Positions 22,125-31,025 of a stretch of DNA of 64,000 nt are shown here, one piece after another. The stretch's first letter is position 1. Each line of letters starts with the position of its first letter. The position numbers and the translations under genes were made by a program. The notes beneath the pieces are model-generated. The model searched no databases and was not told the origin of the DNA. It saw only the letters and a program-made list of their open reading frames with translations. The stretch comes from Pseudomonas taetrolens (GTDB lineage Bacteria; Pseudomonadota; Gammaproteobacteria; Pseudomonadales; Pseudomonadaceae). The DNA is taken from positions 634,001-698,000 of the forward strand of contig NZ_LS483370.1 of NCBI RefSeq assembly GCF_900475285.1. Direction: 5' to 3'.

Positions 22125-22766
22125 ATGTCCCGTCCTGTCCGTCCTGCCCCGCGCCATCCGGCCTCTAAAAAAAACCAACCCCACGCTGCCGGTCGCCGGG
22201 TAGCCAAGGCTCCGCCGTCCGAGCCCAAGCTGTTTTTGTTCAACAAACCGTTCGATGTACTGACCCAGTTCAGTGACGAAGGCGGGCGGGCGACGCTCAA
22301 GGACTTTATCCCGATCCCGGGTATTTACCCGGCCGGGCGCCTGGACCGGGACAGTGAAGGCTTGCTGCTGCTGACCAATGACGGCCAGTTGCAGGCACGC
22401 ATTGCCGACCCCAAGCACAAATTGCCCAAGACCTATTGGGTGCAAGTGGAAGGCGAGCCTACGCCAGAGCAACTGCAGCAGTTGCGTGAAGGGGTTGAAC
22501 TCAATGACGGCAAGACCTTGCCCGCCGAAGCCCGTGCGCTCGAAGAGCCGCAGCTATGGCCACGTAACCCGCCGGTAAGGTTTCGCAAAAGCGTACCGAC
22601 GGCGTGGCTCGAACTGGTCATTCGCGAAGGGCGCAATCGTCAGGTACGGCGTATGACCGCTGCGGTTGGCTTGCCAACCTTGCGTCTGGTGCGGGTAAGA
22701 ATTGGTGACTGGACGATCGAAGGGCTGGAGCAAGGGCACTACAAGGAAGTGCCCGCCCGCTTATAG
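22125..22766 (+). CDS. rluE: 23S rRNA pseudouridine synthase (RluE type)
   Basis: 213 aa, RsuA/RluB/E/F family without an S4 domain. A basic N-terminal tail (~35 residues) is followed by [16 protein letters not shown], the catalytic loop [20 protein letters not shown] (Asp in RLDRDS) and the C-terminal [24 protein letters not shown]. The lack of S4 and the length agree with RluE, which makes pseudouridine 2457 of 23S rRNA. Ends 6 bp into the convergent DUF2788 gene. Confidence 0.88.
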   Translation: MSRPVRPAPRHPASKKNQPHAAGRRVAKAPPSEPKLFLFNKPFDVLTQFSDEGGRATLKDFIPIPGIYPAGRLDRDSEGLLLLTNDGQLQARIADPKHKLPKTYWVQVEGEPTPEQLQQLREGVELNDGKTLPAEARALEEPQLWPRNPPVRFRKSVPTAWLELVIREGRNRQVRRMTAAVGLPTLRLVRVRIGDWTIEGLEQGHYKEVPARL

Positions 22767-22970
22767 CGTACCGGACTCAATCAGGCCGATGACCACGCTT
22801 TTGATGATGAAGGCAGCAACACCCAGGCCGAGCACGAAAAACAGAATGAATGAGCCGAAGCGCCCGGCCTTGGACTTCTTCGCCAGATCCCAGACGATAA
22901 AGGCCATGAAAATGATCAGGACGCTGACCAGAATCGTCATCATCCATTCTTCAAATACGGCAGGATCCAT
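22761..22970 (-). CDS. DUF2788 small membrane protein
   Basis: 69 aa with two transmembrane helices (about 10-30, [19 protein letters not shown], and 38-62, [23 protein letters not shown]) separated by a basic K-K-S-K-A-G-R loop; matches the DUF2788 family. Function unknown. Convergent with rluE with a 6-bp overlap of coding ends. Confidence 0.82.
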   Translation of the reverse strand: MDPAVFEEWMMTILVSVLIIFMAFIVWDLAKKSKAGRFGSFILFFVLGLGVAAFIIKSVVIGLIESGTL

Positions 22971-23065
22971 CGGTGTTCTCCAGCGTCATCAGGGATAGAA
23001 GCCGGGGGAGTATACGCCAAGGCGCGGGGGCGAATACCCGCCGCCTTTGCTCGCAGCCCAACGGA

Positions 23066-23545
23066 TCAACCGCGCAAATGCGTCAACGGCAGCTCTGTAC
23101 TGTTCAAGACTTGATTGAGCACAAAGCTGGAACGTACGCTGGTCACGCCTTCGATTCTGGTCAGGTGGCCCAGCAGCAGTTTCTGGTAATGATCCATGTC
23201 GGCCACCACCACTTTCAATTGGTAGTCGGCATCCATGCCGGTCACCAGGCTGCACTCCAGCACTTGCGGCAGGCTGCGGATCGACGCTTCAAAGTTCTCG
23301 AAGCGCTCGGGTGTATGCCGGTCCATGCCGATCAACACGTAAGCCGTCAGGCTCAGCCCCAACAGTTTGCGATCGAGCAATGCCACCTGGCGCGTGATGT
23401 AGCCGTCATCTTCGAGCTGTTTGACCCGCCGCGAGCAGGGTGAAGGCGACAAGCCAATGCGCTCGGCCAGCTCCTGGTTGGAGATGCGGGCGTCACGCTG
23501 CAGTTCCGCCAAAATACTGAGGTCATACCGGTCGAGTTTGCTCAT
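23066..23545 (-). CDS. Lrp/AsnC-family transcriptional regulator
   Basis: 159 aa. N-terminal winged HTH (LDRYDLSILAELQRDARISNQELAERIGLSPSPCSRRVKQLEDDGYI) and C-terminal RAM/ligand domain (LTAYVLIGMD...VTGMDADYQLKVVVADMDHYQKLLLGHL). The start MSKLDRYDL at 23545 fits the family; a longer frame upstream is unsupported. It is the Lrp paralogue that pseudomonads keep near the cation efflux gene and hrpB. Target unknown. Confidence 0.9.
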   Translation of the reverse strand: MSKLDRYDLSILAELQRDARISNQELAERIGLSPSPCSRRVKQLEDDGYITRQVALLDRKLLGLSLTAYVLIGMDRHTPERFENFEASIRSLPQVLECSLVTGMDADYQLKVVVADMDHYQKLLLGHLTRIEGVTSVRSSFVLNQVLNSTELPLTHLRG

Positions 23546-23835
23546 GAAGACACCCTTTGTCATAACTATTGCGTGAAAGTATCCACCGGAAGTTAAAAAT
23601 TGCGCAAGTGATGTTTTATCGAGCAATCTTCGCAATCGCCTGCTGCACGCTCAGGCCTATTCTTAACACCAGAATCACTGCCCGGACACAGAGTCCACTG
23701 CGGCCCGCCGAATCAGGCCAGCCGCGACCGCCAACCCCACAGGGTTGCCCCGGTCCCCGGGCTACGCACTGTCCAGAAGACGGAGCGAGGTGAGCCAACA
23801 TCACGAGTGTTGAGCCAGGACGGAAAAATTCAAAG
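23546..23835 (+). ncRNA. Candidate small RNA or leader upstream of a strong plus-strand terminator
   Basis: The 368-bp gap between the Lrp gene and the cation efflux gene (both minus strand) holds no plausible protein gene, yet ends in a strong terminator whose U-tract faces plus-strand transcripts. The span from about 23640 is GC-rich with short foldable pieces (GGACACAGAGTCC; CCCGGTCCCCGGG) and several GGA triplets (ACGGAGC, CAGGACGGA). I recognise no known Pseudomonas sRNA. The 5' end is undefined. Confidence 0.35.
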
Positions 23836-23863
23836 GGCGACCGACGGGTCGCCCTTTTTTATT
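23832..23863 (+). terminator. Strong intrinsic terminator
   Basis: AAGGGCGACC and GGTCGCCCTT form a near-perfect 10-bp stem with a 4-nt loop, immediately followed by TTTTTTATT on the plus strand. In the minus direction the stem is followed by a weaker T-stretch, so it could also end transcripts of the cation efflux gene. Confidence 0.8.
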
Positions 23864-23913
23864 GCCCGAAAACAGGTGGATCAATGATGAGCCTGGCGAA
23901 CGCTAAGGGTCGG

Positions 23914-24813
23914 CTAGTGATCCGTGACACGTGGCTTGACCACTTCCTGTGGATCGGCGTGTACCAGCACTTCGGCCCGTGGATAGGCCTTTTCAATCGC
24001 TTCGGCGGCACGGTCACTCAGGGCGTGTGCCACGGACAGCGTCAGCTCTCCCGGTAGCTCCAGGTGCAATTGCACGTACCAGATGTTGCCCGAGATCCGC
24101 GTGCGCAGATCGTGGGCGCCGAGCACACCGGGAACACTGCAAGCCAGTTTCAGCATGTTTTGGCTGACTTCCTGCGGCAGTTCCTGATCCATCAGCACCG
24201 AAAAGCTCTCGCGGGCGATCTGGATCGCGCTCCACAGGATGTAAGCCGCGATCCCCAGGCCAAACCAGGCATCCAGCTGCGGCCAGCCAAAACTGGCCAG
24301 TACCAGTGCAACCAGAATGCTGCCGTTGAGCAGCAGGTCGGAACGGTAATGCAGCGAGTCGGCCCGCACCGCGTTTGACCCTGTGGCCTTGACCACCCGG
24401 TGTTGCAGCGCCAGCAGGGCAGCCGTCATCAGCAGCGAAAATACGATCACGCCGATCCCGATCCACGGCGCGCCTATCGGCTCAGGGTTTTTCAGCCGGT
24501 CGATTGCCTGAACGGCGATCAACACCGCACTCACGGCAATAAACAGCGCTTGCGCCATGCCGGCCAGCGACTCGGCCTTGCCATGCCCGTAACGGTGATC
24601 TTCATCGGCAGGGCGTAACGCGTAATGCACGGCCAGCAGGTTGAGAAACGACGCCATGCCATCGAGCAGCGAGTCGGTGAGTCCGGCGAGCATGCTGACC
24701 GAACCACTGAGCCACCAGGCGATGGCCTTGGTCACGATCAACAGACTCGCCACCGCCACCGACGCACGGGTGGCCAGGCGTAACAGGCGGGCGTGTTCCG
24801 GGCTACTGGTCAT
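23914..24813 (-). CDS. Cation diffusion facilitator (FieF-like Fe/Zn efflux)
   Basis: 299-aa CDF transporter with about six transmembrane helices. Metal-site motifs: SMLAGLTDSLLDGMASFLNLLAV (D-x3-D, TM2) and VRADSLHYRSDLLLNG (H-x3-D, TM5), with DHRYGHGKAESLAGM in between, as in FieF/YiiP. C-terminal cytosolic metallochaperone-like domain from about residue 215 (LRTRISGNIWYVQLHLELPGELTLSVAHALSDRAAEAI). RBS AGGAAGG. Exports divalent metal in exchange for protons. Confidence 0.92.
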   Translation of the reverse strand: MTSSPEHARLLRLATRASVAVASLLIVTKAIAWWLSGSVSMLAGLTDSLLDGMASFLNLLAVHYALRPADEDHRYGHGKAESLAGMAQALFIAVSAVLIAVQAIDRLKNPEPIGAPWIGIGVIVFSLLMTAALLALQHRVVKATGSNAVRADSLHYRSDLLLNGSILVALVLASFGWPQLDAWFGLGIAAYILWSAIQIARESFSVLMDQELPQEVSQNMLKLACSVPGVLGAHDLRTRISGNIWYVQLHLELPGELTLSVAHALSDRAAEAIEKAYPRAEVLVHADPQEVVKPRVTDH

Positions 24814-24827
24814 GGACCTTCCTTGGT

Positions 24828-25247
24828 TCAGGCGGCGGGTTTCAAACCGTACATCGCCAATTGCTGGGCACTGCCTTTGTGCTGAATCAGGCGCGGGTCA
24901 TTCAACGGGAAACTGCGGCCCAATTCGCTTTCCAGAATGGCCTGCAGTTTGCTGTTGTCCACTTTGCCATCAACGCCGACGGCTTCACGCAGTTTTTCCG
25001 GGGCGATCTGCGCGGTTTTGCCGGGCGGGAAGTAGATCGCACCGGTGGCGAAATCAACACCGAACGCGATCAGCCCGGGAATCACATAAAACAGCAGGCC
25101 CACAGCATCCAGCACGACAATCATGGGATCAATTTTGCCGTCGATCTGACCCCGTCGATCCGGGAAGAAAATACTGCCGCAGGCAGTCAGTTGGGTGAGC
25201 AGGGCTGCAACCACGACACCGCCAATGACACGAGAAGGCATACGCAT
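24828..25247 (-). CDS. Conserved lipoprotein of unknown function next to hrpB
   Basis: 139 aa with a lipoprotein signal (VIGGVVVAALLTQLTAC; lipobox L-T-A-C) and an RBS GAGG before the ATG. A central hydrophobic segment (PMIVVLDAVGLLFYVIPGLIAFGVDFATGAIYFP) may be membrane-embedded. The tail (LREAVGVDGKVDNSKLQAILESELGRSFPLNDPRLI) is soluble. Homologues sit beside hrpB in other pseudomonads; some database entries carry a misleading polynucleotide phosphorylase name. Divergent from hrpB. Function unknown. Confidence 0.78.
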   Translation of the reverse strand: MRMPSRVIGGVVVAALLTQLTACGSIFFPDRRGQIDGKIDPMIVVLDAVGLLFYVIPGLIAFGVDFATGAIYFPPGKTAQIAPEKLREAVGVDGKVDNSKLQAILESELGRSFPLNDPRLIQHKGSAQQLAMYGLKPAA

Positions 25248-25343
25248 ACAAAAACCTCAAAGCTGCTGAAAGGGTCGTACCAGGCATTTAGCTTAATACC
25301 GAACTGATCGCCGTTATACTCGCCGCACTGTTCTGGAGCCACC

Positions 25344-25726
25344 ATGATTTCTTTGCCGATCGATGAAGTTTTACCCGCGCTACGCCAGGCCTTGCGCGAA
25401 CGCCATGAAGCCGTGCTTGAAGCACCGCCCGGCGCCGGTAAAACCACCCGGGTGCCATTGGCCCTGCTGGATGAACCCTGGCTTGCGGGGCAGAAGATTC
25501 TGATGCTCGAGCCCAGGCGTCTGGCTGCCCGGGCTGCGGCCGAACGACTGGCCAGCGAACTGGGGGAAAAGGTCGGTGAAACCGTCGGCTATCGGATTCG
25601 TCTCGACAGCAAAGTCGGCCCCGATACCCGGATCGAGGTGGTGACCGAAGGCATTCTGACTCGACGTTTACAGCAAGACCCGGCACTGGACGGCGTGGGC
25701 TTGCTGATTTTCGATGAATTCCATGA
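25344..25726 (+). pseudogene. hrpB: 5' fragment of the native hrpB, interrupted by the island
   Basis: Codons 1-127 of the chromosomal HrpB helicase gene: start [17 protein letters not shown], Walker A PPGAGKTT, and motif II ending DEFH at residues 124-127. The sequence then leaves the family abruptly at 25726 and stops at 25793 after 22 unrelated codons. The remainder resumes in frame at 57,439 (HERSLDADLALAL...). A fragment this short, with only motifs I-II, cannot be a working helicase. Its promoter region (TTATACT at 25314-25320) is intact. Confidence 0.93.
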
Positions 25727-25730
25727 TTTG
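25724..25730. other. Left island-chromosome junction
   Basis: Native hrpB reads ...GAATTCCATGA and then switches to TTTGCTGAATGCAC. The bases TGA are shared with the right junction (TGAGCGAAGCC), so the exact crossover is ambiguous over 3 bp or is a 3-bp duplication. Confidence 0.85.
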
Positions 25731-25731
25731 C

Positions 25732-25775
25732 TGAATGCACGAAAAATATCACTATCTTGTCAAAAACTATTGAGC
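25732..25775 (+). repeat. Left-end candidate recombination sites of the island
   Basis: Just inside the left junction: TTGCTGAATGCAC, then TTGTCAAAA 20 bp further in. The right end read inward has TTGACCGATTGCAC, then CTGTCAAAA. The two ends are therefore an imperfect inverted pair in similar order and spacing. Confidence 0.4.
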
Positions 25776-25825
25776 AACATCGTCCCTGTCTGAGGGGGGG
25801 CATCTCCTCCTCAGATCCCCCGTCG

Positions 25826-25851
25826 TATACTGCTCCCCTGATTTGGGAGCT
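25826..25851 (+). promoter_or_regulatory. Promoter-like TATACT and RBS of the island hrpB copy
   Basis: TATACT (25826-25831) followed by a GGGAGC Shine-Dalgarno 4 bp before the ATG at 25855. The native hrpB start region has the same layout (TATACT at 25315, GGAGCC before its ATG), so the island copy appears to have been taken with its own promoter. No good -35 is visible. Confidence 0.5.
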
Positions 25852-25854
25852 TCG

Positions 25855-28377
25855 ATGATTTCTTTACCTATTGACCTCATTTTGCCGAGCCTGCGAGAGG
25901 CCTTAGTCGAACGCAATGAAGTGATCCTTGAAGCACCTCCGGGGGCGGGTAAGACCACTCGAGTGCCCCTGGCACTGCTAAACGAACCTTGGCTTGGTGG
26001 GCAGAAGATCCTGATGCTCGAGCCTCGGCGACTAGCTGCTCGGGCGGCGGCTGAGCGGTTGGCAAGTGATCTGGGTGAGAAGGTTGGTGATACCGTTGGC
26101 TATCGCATTCGTCTTGAAAGCAAGGTTGGCCCGCGAACCCAAATCGAAGTAGTCACTGAGGGTATCCTGGCTCGCCGGCTTCAGGATGATCCTGCACTGG
26201 ATGGTGTGGGCGCAGTCATCTTTGATGAATATCACCTGCGGAACCTGGACTCTGATCTTGCACTGGCCCTGTGCGTGAGTGCTCGAGAGCTCCTGCGTGA
26301 TGAGCCACCACTCAAGTTAGTTCTGATGTCCGCAACGCTGGAAGGCGCTCGGCTCTCGAAGATTCTGAATGACGCGCCAGTGATTGCCAGTGAAGGGCGG
26401 ATGTATCCCGTCTCCACGATCTGGGGAAGCCCATATCAACCTGGCCAGCCTATCGACACGCGGGTTACGGATGCCTGCTTAGCCGCCATCAATGAGCAGT
26501 CGGGAAGCATCTTAGTTTTTCTTCCAGGGCAGGCAGAGATTCGGCGGGTAGCTGAGTCCCTCAAAGAGCAACTGAGCAGCCAGCCAAAAGTGATGGTATG
26601 CCCGCTGTATGGTGACCTTGATCTGAACGCACAGCGCGCTGCGATAGATCCGGCGCCTCCTGGCTCTCGAAAGATCGTCCTGGCCACCAACATCGCTGAG
26701 ACCAGCTTGACCATTGAAGGCGTCAGGGTGGTGGTGGACAGTGGTCTCGAACGAGTGCCGAAGTTTGATCCTCGTAGTGGCATGACCCGACTCGACACGC
26801 AGCGTATCTCGAAGGCTAGCGCAACTCAGCGTATGGGACGAGCTGGGCGTTTGGAACCGGGTGTCTGCTATCGCCTTTGGTCGGAGTCGCAACACGAGCA
26901 AATGGCTGCTTACAGCACTCCTGAAATCCTGCAGGCGGATCTGGCAGCCCTAGCGCTCCAGTTGGCTCGGTGGGGGATGAAGCCAGATGAAATGACCTGG
27001 CTCGACCAACCTCCTTCGGCGCCTTTTGCTCAAGCGAGAGACCTGCTCAAGCGCCTTGGTGCCCTTGATGATGCTGGGCAGCTCACATCTCACGGATCGG
27101 CCATGAGCGAACTCCCAGCGCATCCGCGCATCGCTCACCTGCTTATTAAAGGCAGCGCGATGGGCTTGGATGACCTGGCCTGCGACATCGCAGCGCTGTT
27201 GGGTGAAAAGGACATTCTGCGTGGAGCAGGAGCTGATCTTCATACCAGGCTGGCTGCATTGTCAGGCGAGCAGCATTCACGTCGTGGCGGTGGCTCTTAC
27301 CAGCGCGTGAAGCAGTCGGCTCGCCAATATCGATCTATGTTGCGAGGAAATGCCTCTGAGCCCGTTACAGAGCCAGATCACCCACGGTGGGTAGGTTGTC
27401 TCCTGGCGTTCGCATACCCTGATCGAATTGGCCTGCAAAGGCGTGCAAGCGCATCTGAGTATCGTCTTTCGAACGGGCGCGCCGCAGTCTTCTCAGAACC
27501 AGACGCACTTACCAAGCATGAATGGCTGGTGGTGGCTGATCTGGGTAGCCGACAAGGCCAGCGTGAGGAGCGCATCTACCTGGCGAGTGACCTTGAGTCG
27601 GCCCTCTTCGATGACGAGTTAGCCGATTTTGTGAGGTCGGTCGACGAAGTCGATTGGGATGAAAGGGAAGGTGTGCTCAAGGCCGAGCGGCAGCTGAAGG
27701 TGGGACAGCTGGTACTTTCCACAACGCCTCTGCCAAACCTGGACGAGCAAGCCCGTTCGCTCGCGCTGGTCAACCTAGTACGACGCAAGGGCATCGAACT
27801 CCTGCCCTGGAATCCTGAGCTGCGGCAGTGGCAAGCGCGGGTTGAGCTGCTGCGTCAGCTGGATATCCAAAATGGCCAGGGCGGCAGCAAATGGCCTGAT
27901 CTCAGCGATACCAATCTCCTGGATACGCTCGAGGAATGGCTCTCACCGTACTTGGGCAAAATCACCAGGCTCAGTCATTTCAGCCAGCTGGATCTGTCTT
28001 CGATAGTCAGGAATCTACTGCCTTGGCCGCTTCCACAGGAGTTGGAAGCCCAAGCACCTCAGGCGATCCAGGTGCCGTCCGGGTCGAGTATTCGTATCGA
28101 CTATTCGCAGCATCCTCCAATCCTGGCGGTGAGGCTGCAGGAGCTTTTTGGCCTGTCAGAAACACCTCGAATTGCGCAGGGGAAACAGCCACTGACGTTA
28201 CACCTGTTGTCACCGGCCCGGAGGCCTGTACAGGTCACCCAGGATCTCGCTAATTTCTGGCGCAGTACCTACGCGGAAGTGAAGAAAGATCTTAAAGGCA
28301 GATACCCAAAACACTATTGGCCCGAAGATCCATTAGTGGCCGAGGCGACGGCCAGAGCAAAGCCTAGGAAGCCATGA
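25855..28377 (+). CDS. hrpB: ATP-dependent RNA helicase HrpB, complete island-borne copy
   Basis: 840-aa DEAH-type helicase. Motif I PPGAGKTT, motif II DEYH (residues 124-127), motif III MSATLEG, motif VI ATQRMGRAGR; C-terminal HrpB-specific domain ending VTQDLANFWRSTYAEVKKDL. It aligns end to end with the split native gene but differs at many residues and in codon choice, so it comes from another lineage. At the native insertion point it reads HLRNLDSD where native HrpB has HERSLDAD. It should restore HrpB function lost by the insertion (inference). The ATG at 25855 matches the native start; a TTG four codons upstream is less likely. Confidence 0.93.
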   Translation: MISLPIDLILPSLREALVERNEVILEAPPGAGKTTRVPLALLNEPWLGGQKILMLEPRRLAARAAAERLASDLGEKVGDTVGYRIRLESKVGPRTQIEVVTEGILARRLQDDPALDGVGAVIFDEYHLRNLDSDLALALCVSARELLRDEPPLKLVLMSATLEGARLSKILNDAPVIASEGRMYPVSTIWGSPYQPGQPIDTRVTDACLAAINEQSGSILVFLPGQAEIRRVAESLKEQLSSQPKVMVCPLYGDLDLNAQRAAIDPAPPGSRKIVLATNIAETSLTIEGVRVVVDSGLERVPKFDPRSGMTRLDTQRISKASATQRMGRAGRLEPGVCYRLWSESQHEQMAAYSTPEILQADLAALALQLARWGMKPDEMTWLDQPPSAPFAQARDLLKRLGALDDAGQLTSHGSAMSELPAHPRIAHLLIKGSAMGLDDLACDIAALLGEKDILRGAGADLHTRLAALSGEQHSRRGGGSYQRVKQSARQYRSMLRGNASEPVTEPDHPRWVGCLLAFAYPDRIGLQRRASASEYRLSNGRAAVFSEPDALTKHEWLVVADLGSRQGQREERIYLASDLESALFDDELADFVRSVDEVDWDEREGVLKAERQLKVGQLVLSTTPLPNLDEQARSLALVNLVRRKGIELLPWNPELRQWQARVELLRQLDIQNGQGGSKWPDLSDTNLLDTLEEWLSPYLGKITRLSHFSQLDLSSIVRNLLPWPLPQELEAQAPQAIQVPSGSSIRIDYSQHPPILAVRLQELFGLSETPRIAQGKQPLTLHLLSPARRPVQVTQDLANFWRSTYAEVKKDLKGRYPKHYWPEDPLVAEATARAKPRKP

Positions 28378-28527
28378 GGAGCGAACAGGCTTTTGGGCGC
28401 GCCCTGCGTGCGGTTCGGCTGTCGTAAACCAACGGGCTATCATCCGCGACCCCGTGTCCGCACGAACATGTAAATTCGTGTATGGAAAATTTAGACTCCA
28501 CAGAGCGTTCGGTCTATTGATGGTGGG

Positions 28528-29301
28528 TCACCATTCTTCATCAATGAACTTTTGAATCTCGCCATTTCCATTGCGAGGGTCATCCCAGCTGCTATGCATG
28601 TTCCACTCACGCATGAAAGCTCTGAGTTCACTTAGCGCTTCATCAAGTGCAGATTCAGTTTCTTCATATTCTTGTATCCCCACTCTGTAGTTCAAAACTA
28701 GGGTATGGGCCCGTAGCAGCTCATCGTAGGCGGTGCTCCTTCGGCACATCACATCGATAAGGAGAGGTGGATCTGAGTAATCTTCCATCCCTTCGATTGC
28801 GTTTTTTATTTCTTTAATCTTCATCCAAACTTCGGAGAGATAGGTTTGAATCGTCCCTAGGATACTTTCTTCGGCTGCTGCTTTGATCACGTTGCCGCTT
28901 ATTTCACTGAATAGTTCTTGAGCTAGATCGAATTCAATGCGAACACCATTTTTTTCAGTTACATGGTAGGCGAATTCTTTCCTTATGCGATGGAGGTACA
29001 TGGTCTGCTCTTTGAGAGAGATCAATACCACAAATACTGGGGTGTCCATCTCGCGCCAATAGTTGAGCTGATTTTTTGAAACATACCAGTAAGGCTTAAG
29101 TTCTTCGTTGGCTGAAGTTTTTATCTGGAAGGCGACAAATCTACCGGTACTGTTACGATCCTCGTCCAGTATCTCCACTTGTGCGTCAATACCAATGTCG
29201 ATATCGAATAATCGGCAGGGCCAGCCGAGGATGTAGGAAATTTGGTAGGCAAAAAAATATTCTCCAGCATCACCTGTGGCAGTGTTTGAAGGGTATTTCA
29301 T
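28528..29301 (-). CDS. DUF4365 domain protein (PD-(D/E)xK nuclease-like)
   Basis: 257 aa from the Met at 29301, preceded by GAGAAG; an upstream Met at 29406 would add 35 residues. Residues ~7-130 carry the DUF4365 pattern: TGDAGEYFFAYQ (GxxGE), DIGIDAQVEI (catalytic Asp), VAFQIKTS (QxK), then WYVSKNQLNYWREMDTPVFVVLI. These match a restriction-endonuclease-like fold. The C-terminal half is helical and unassigned. DUF4365 proteins are common in defence islands, often with partner ATPases; none is adjacent here. First island gene after the hrpB copy, convergent with it. Confidence 0.75.
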   Translation of the reverse strand: MKYPSNTATGDAGEYFFAYQISYILGWPCRLFDIDIGIDAQVEILDEDRNSTGRFVAFQIKTSANEELKPYWYVSKNQLNYWREMDTPVFVVLISLKEQTMYLHRIRKEFAYHVTEKNGVRIEFDLAQELFSEISGNVIKAAAEESILGTIQTYLSEVWMKIKEIKNAIEGMEDYSDPPLLIDVMCRRSTAYDELLRAHTLVLNYRVGIQEYEETESALDEALSELRAFMREWNMHSSWDDPRNGNGEIQKFIDEEW

Positions 29302-29639
29302 ATTCTTCTCAATTAGCTGTTTATCCAATTCAACGTCATGGTGCTGGGTTTTAATTGCCGAGATTGGGTTTTGGCGTGTCCTTCCGGTTAGGCTATCGTA
29401 AATCAAGCCACTGCGTGTCTCTACCCTAAACGGGCTTCCATCCTCGCGCCTCCGGCCTTATCGGCCTGCGCGCTCCGCTTGAGGGAAGCAGCCATTGATG
29501 CTGCAGCGTTTATTGCCTGCTGGGAGGCCTGGGCGGGTCGGTCAGGATCTAGCCAATTCCTGAGTGAGTCGTTGCCCCCGCGCCAACCTATCGTCCCGCT
29601 CGAACGATGTTGTTTAAAATCCCTGCGATGGATTAAGGC
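29302..29639. other. Intergenic stretch without a recognisable gene
   Basis: 338 bp between two minus-strand genes. It contains the upstream alternative start of the DUF4365 gene and GC-rich sequence; I see no convincing coding, RNA or repeat feature. Confidence 0.5.
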
Positions 29640-30929
29640 TCAATATTCGTCCCAGTCATCGTAGTGCTCGTCAGACTCTGGCTGACCATCTTCACGTTCT
29701 AAATCGTCGGTTATGAACCTTACTCGGCAAACCTTATGCCTCACTAAAGAGTCCGGTACGTATTCAATCGCAGGTGTTAGCGGTGGAGAAGGGCTGTCCA
29801 AATCATCAAGGTTGGTAAAGATAATTACAGGTTCGAGCGGAACTACGACTGCATGATTAAACAGCGTCAGGTTTGTGCCTTTCCGGACTTGGGCCGACGC
29901 GAAAAGTACACCATCTAGCGGCGGGTCAAACTGAGTCGCTAAGTATTCGGCCATGACTTGTGTCGCCAGATATTCGTGCTCTTGGTTCGGAAGCACTGGA
30001 ACGGTGATTTTGCTGTGTAGGGTTTCCAGGAAGATGCGCCGTCCCATTTTCTCTTCGTAGGTAGCTTCGAACTTGCTCAGTGGGCTCGCTTCGTACGCCT
30101 CATCCAGTGCAATGAAATCCAACACACGAACGGGCCTTGTGAGTTTGAACTTACCGCTGACAACCCGCCCTCCCACTGGGGGGCGAAGCTCCGCGACACA
30201 GGTCTTGCGGTCGAAGGCACCATAGAATGCAGCCAAACCCTTCGGGTTCATCCTGCCAGCGCCTGCAAACTCCTTAGGTGGTGGGCCCAGCTCAGCAGCA
30301 GGATCGAGAAGAATTGCATCGTACTCAGAGGCCGAGTCACAGCGTCTGGCGCGGAAGACTTCCTCGTCGAGCAGATATCTAATTACCGAAGCCGACCCAC
30401 CAAGGCTTCTGAAGGAAGCAATACCCAAGAACAGCCAGTCCAAAAACTCTTTGGCATGCTTACTAAAAAAACGATTGCCATGCTTCATATCTGCTTGGAA
30501 TTTCATCCAGCGAGCTTCCGCCGCCCTTGGTCTAATTACGCGCCAAATGTAATTTTCGTAGTCGCTATACCTGGCTTCTCCTCTCTGCATGTACTCAAGC
30601 ATCGAACATTCAGTGAGCTCGCCATAGACCCGCATGGCAACCGGATCGTCCTCATCCAAACCAAGCAGTTCAGCCACATGAAAGATAAGAGGGTCACCGG
30701 TCTGCTCTGTCTCAGAGCGTTTCCCATTGTCATCATATTGGTCGTACACCACTCCAGGTTGGCAATACTTCTGGAACACGTCATCAACCATTCCGACCAA
30801 ATTCTCGAATGGGATAGCCTCATGCTCCGTGGAGCAAAATGAGCACTCGGCATTCACACCGGTTCGGTTTATCAACTCAACGAGAAATTGGTCGCCCAGG
30901 CACCGGTAACAAACAGCCTCTTCATCCAT
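29640..30929 (-). CDS. RES-domain protein with HEPN/RES N-terminal domain
   Basis: 429 aa. The N-terminus has a zinc-finger-like C-Y-R-C ... C-S-F-C pair (residues 7-34). A helical HEPN/RES-NTD region follows (about 60-190). The RES domain is about 215-390 with RMNPKGLAAFYGAFDRKTCVAELRPPVGG, holding the conserved Arg, Tyr and Glu. RES enzymes of Xre-RES toxin-antitoxin modules degrade NAD+. The acidic C-terminal tail (EDGQPESDEHYDDWDEY) is unusual. An Xre/ParS-type antitoxin gene lies upstream on the same strand, but 284 bp away. RBS AAGGG. Confidence 0.8.
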   Translation of the reverse strand: MDEEAVCYRCLGDQFLVELINRTGVNAECSFCSTEHEAIPFENLVGMVDDVFQKYCQPGVVYDQYDDNGKRSETEQTGDPLIFHVAELLGLDEDDPVAMRVYGELTECSMLEYMQRGEARYSDYENYIWRVIRPRAAEARWMKFQADMKHGNRFFSKHAKEFLDWLFLGIASFRSLGGSASVIRYLLDEEVFRARRCDSASEYDAILLDPAAELGPPPKEFAGAGRMNPKGLAAFYGAFDRKTCVAELRPPVGGRVVSGKFKLTRPVRVLDFIALDEAYEASPLSKFEATYEEKMGRRIFLETLHSKITVPVLPNQEHEYLATQVMAEYLATQFDPPLDGVLFASAQVRKGTNLTLFNHAVVVPLEPVIIFTNLDDLDSPSPPLTPAIEYVPDSLVRHKVCRVRFITDDLEREDGQPESDEHYDDWDEY

Positions 30930-31025
30930 GTCCCTTCATCCTAAAAAGTGAGTGGGCAGAGACCCCCAAGTCAGCCGATTTCCAGCTACGACAGAGATCT
31001 TGCTGCAATTCGTGCGATGGCTTGC

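Noticed and set aside
24828..25247. Polyribonucleotide nucleotidyltransferase
   Set aside because: A name sometimes given to this small lipoprotein; at 139 aa with a lipobox it has none of the RNase PH, KH or S1 domains.
25344..25793. A separate short P-loop protein of 149 aa
   Set aside because: It is the start of hrpB up to the DEFH box; the last 22 residues are island sequence, and the rest of the gene continues in frame at 57.4 kb.
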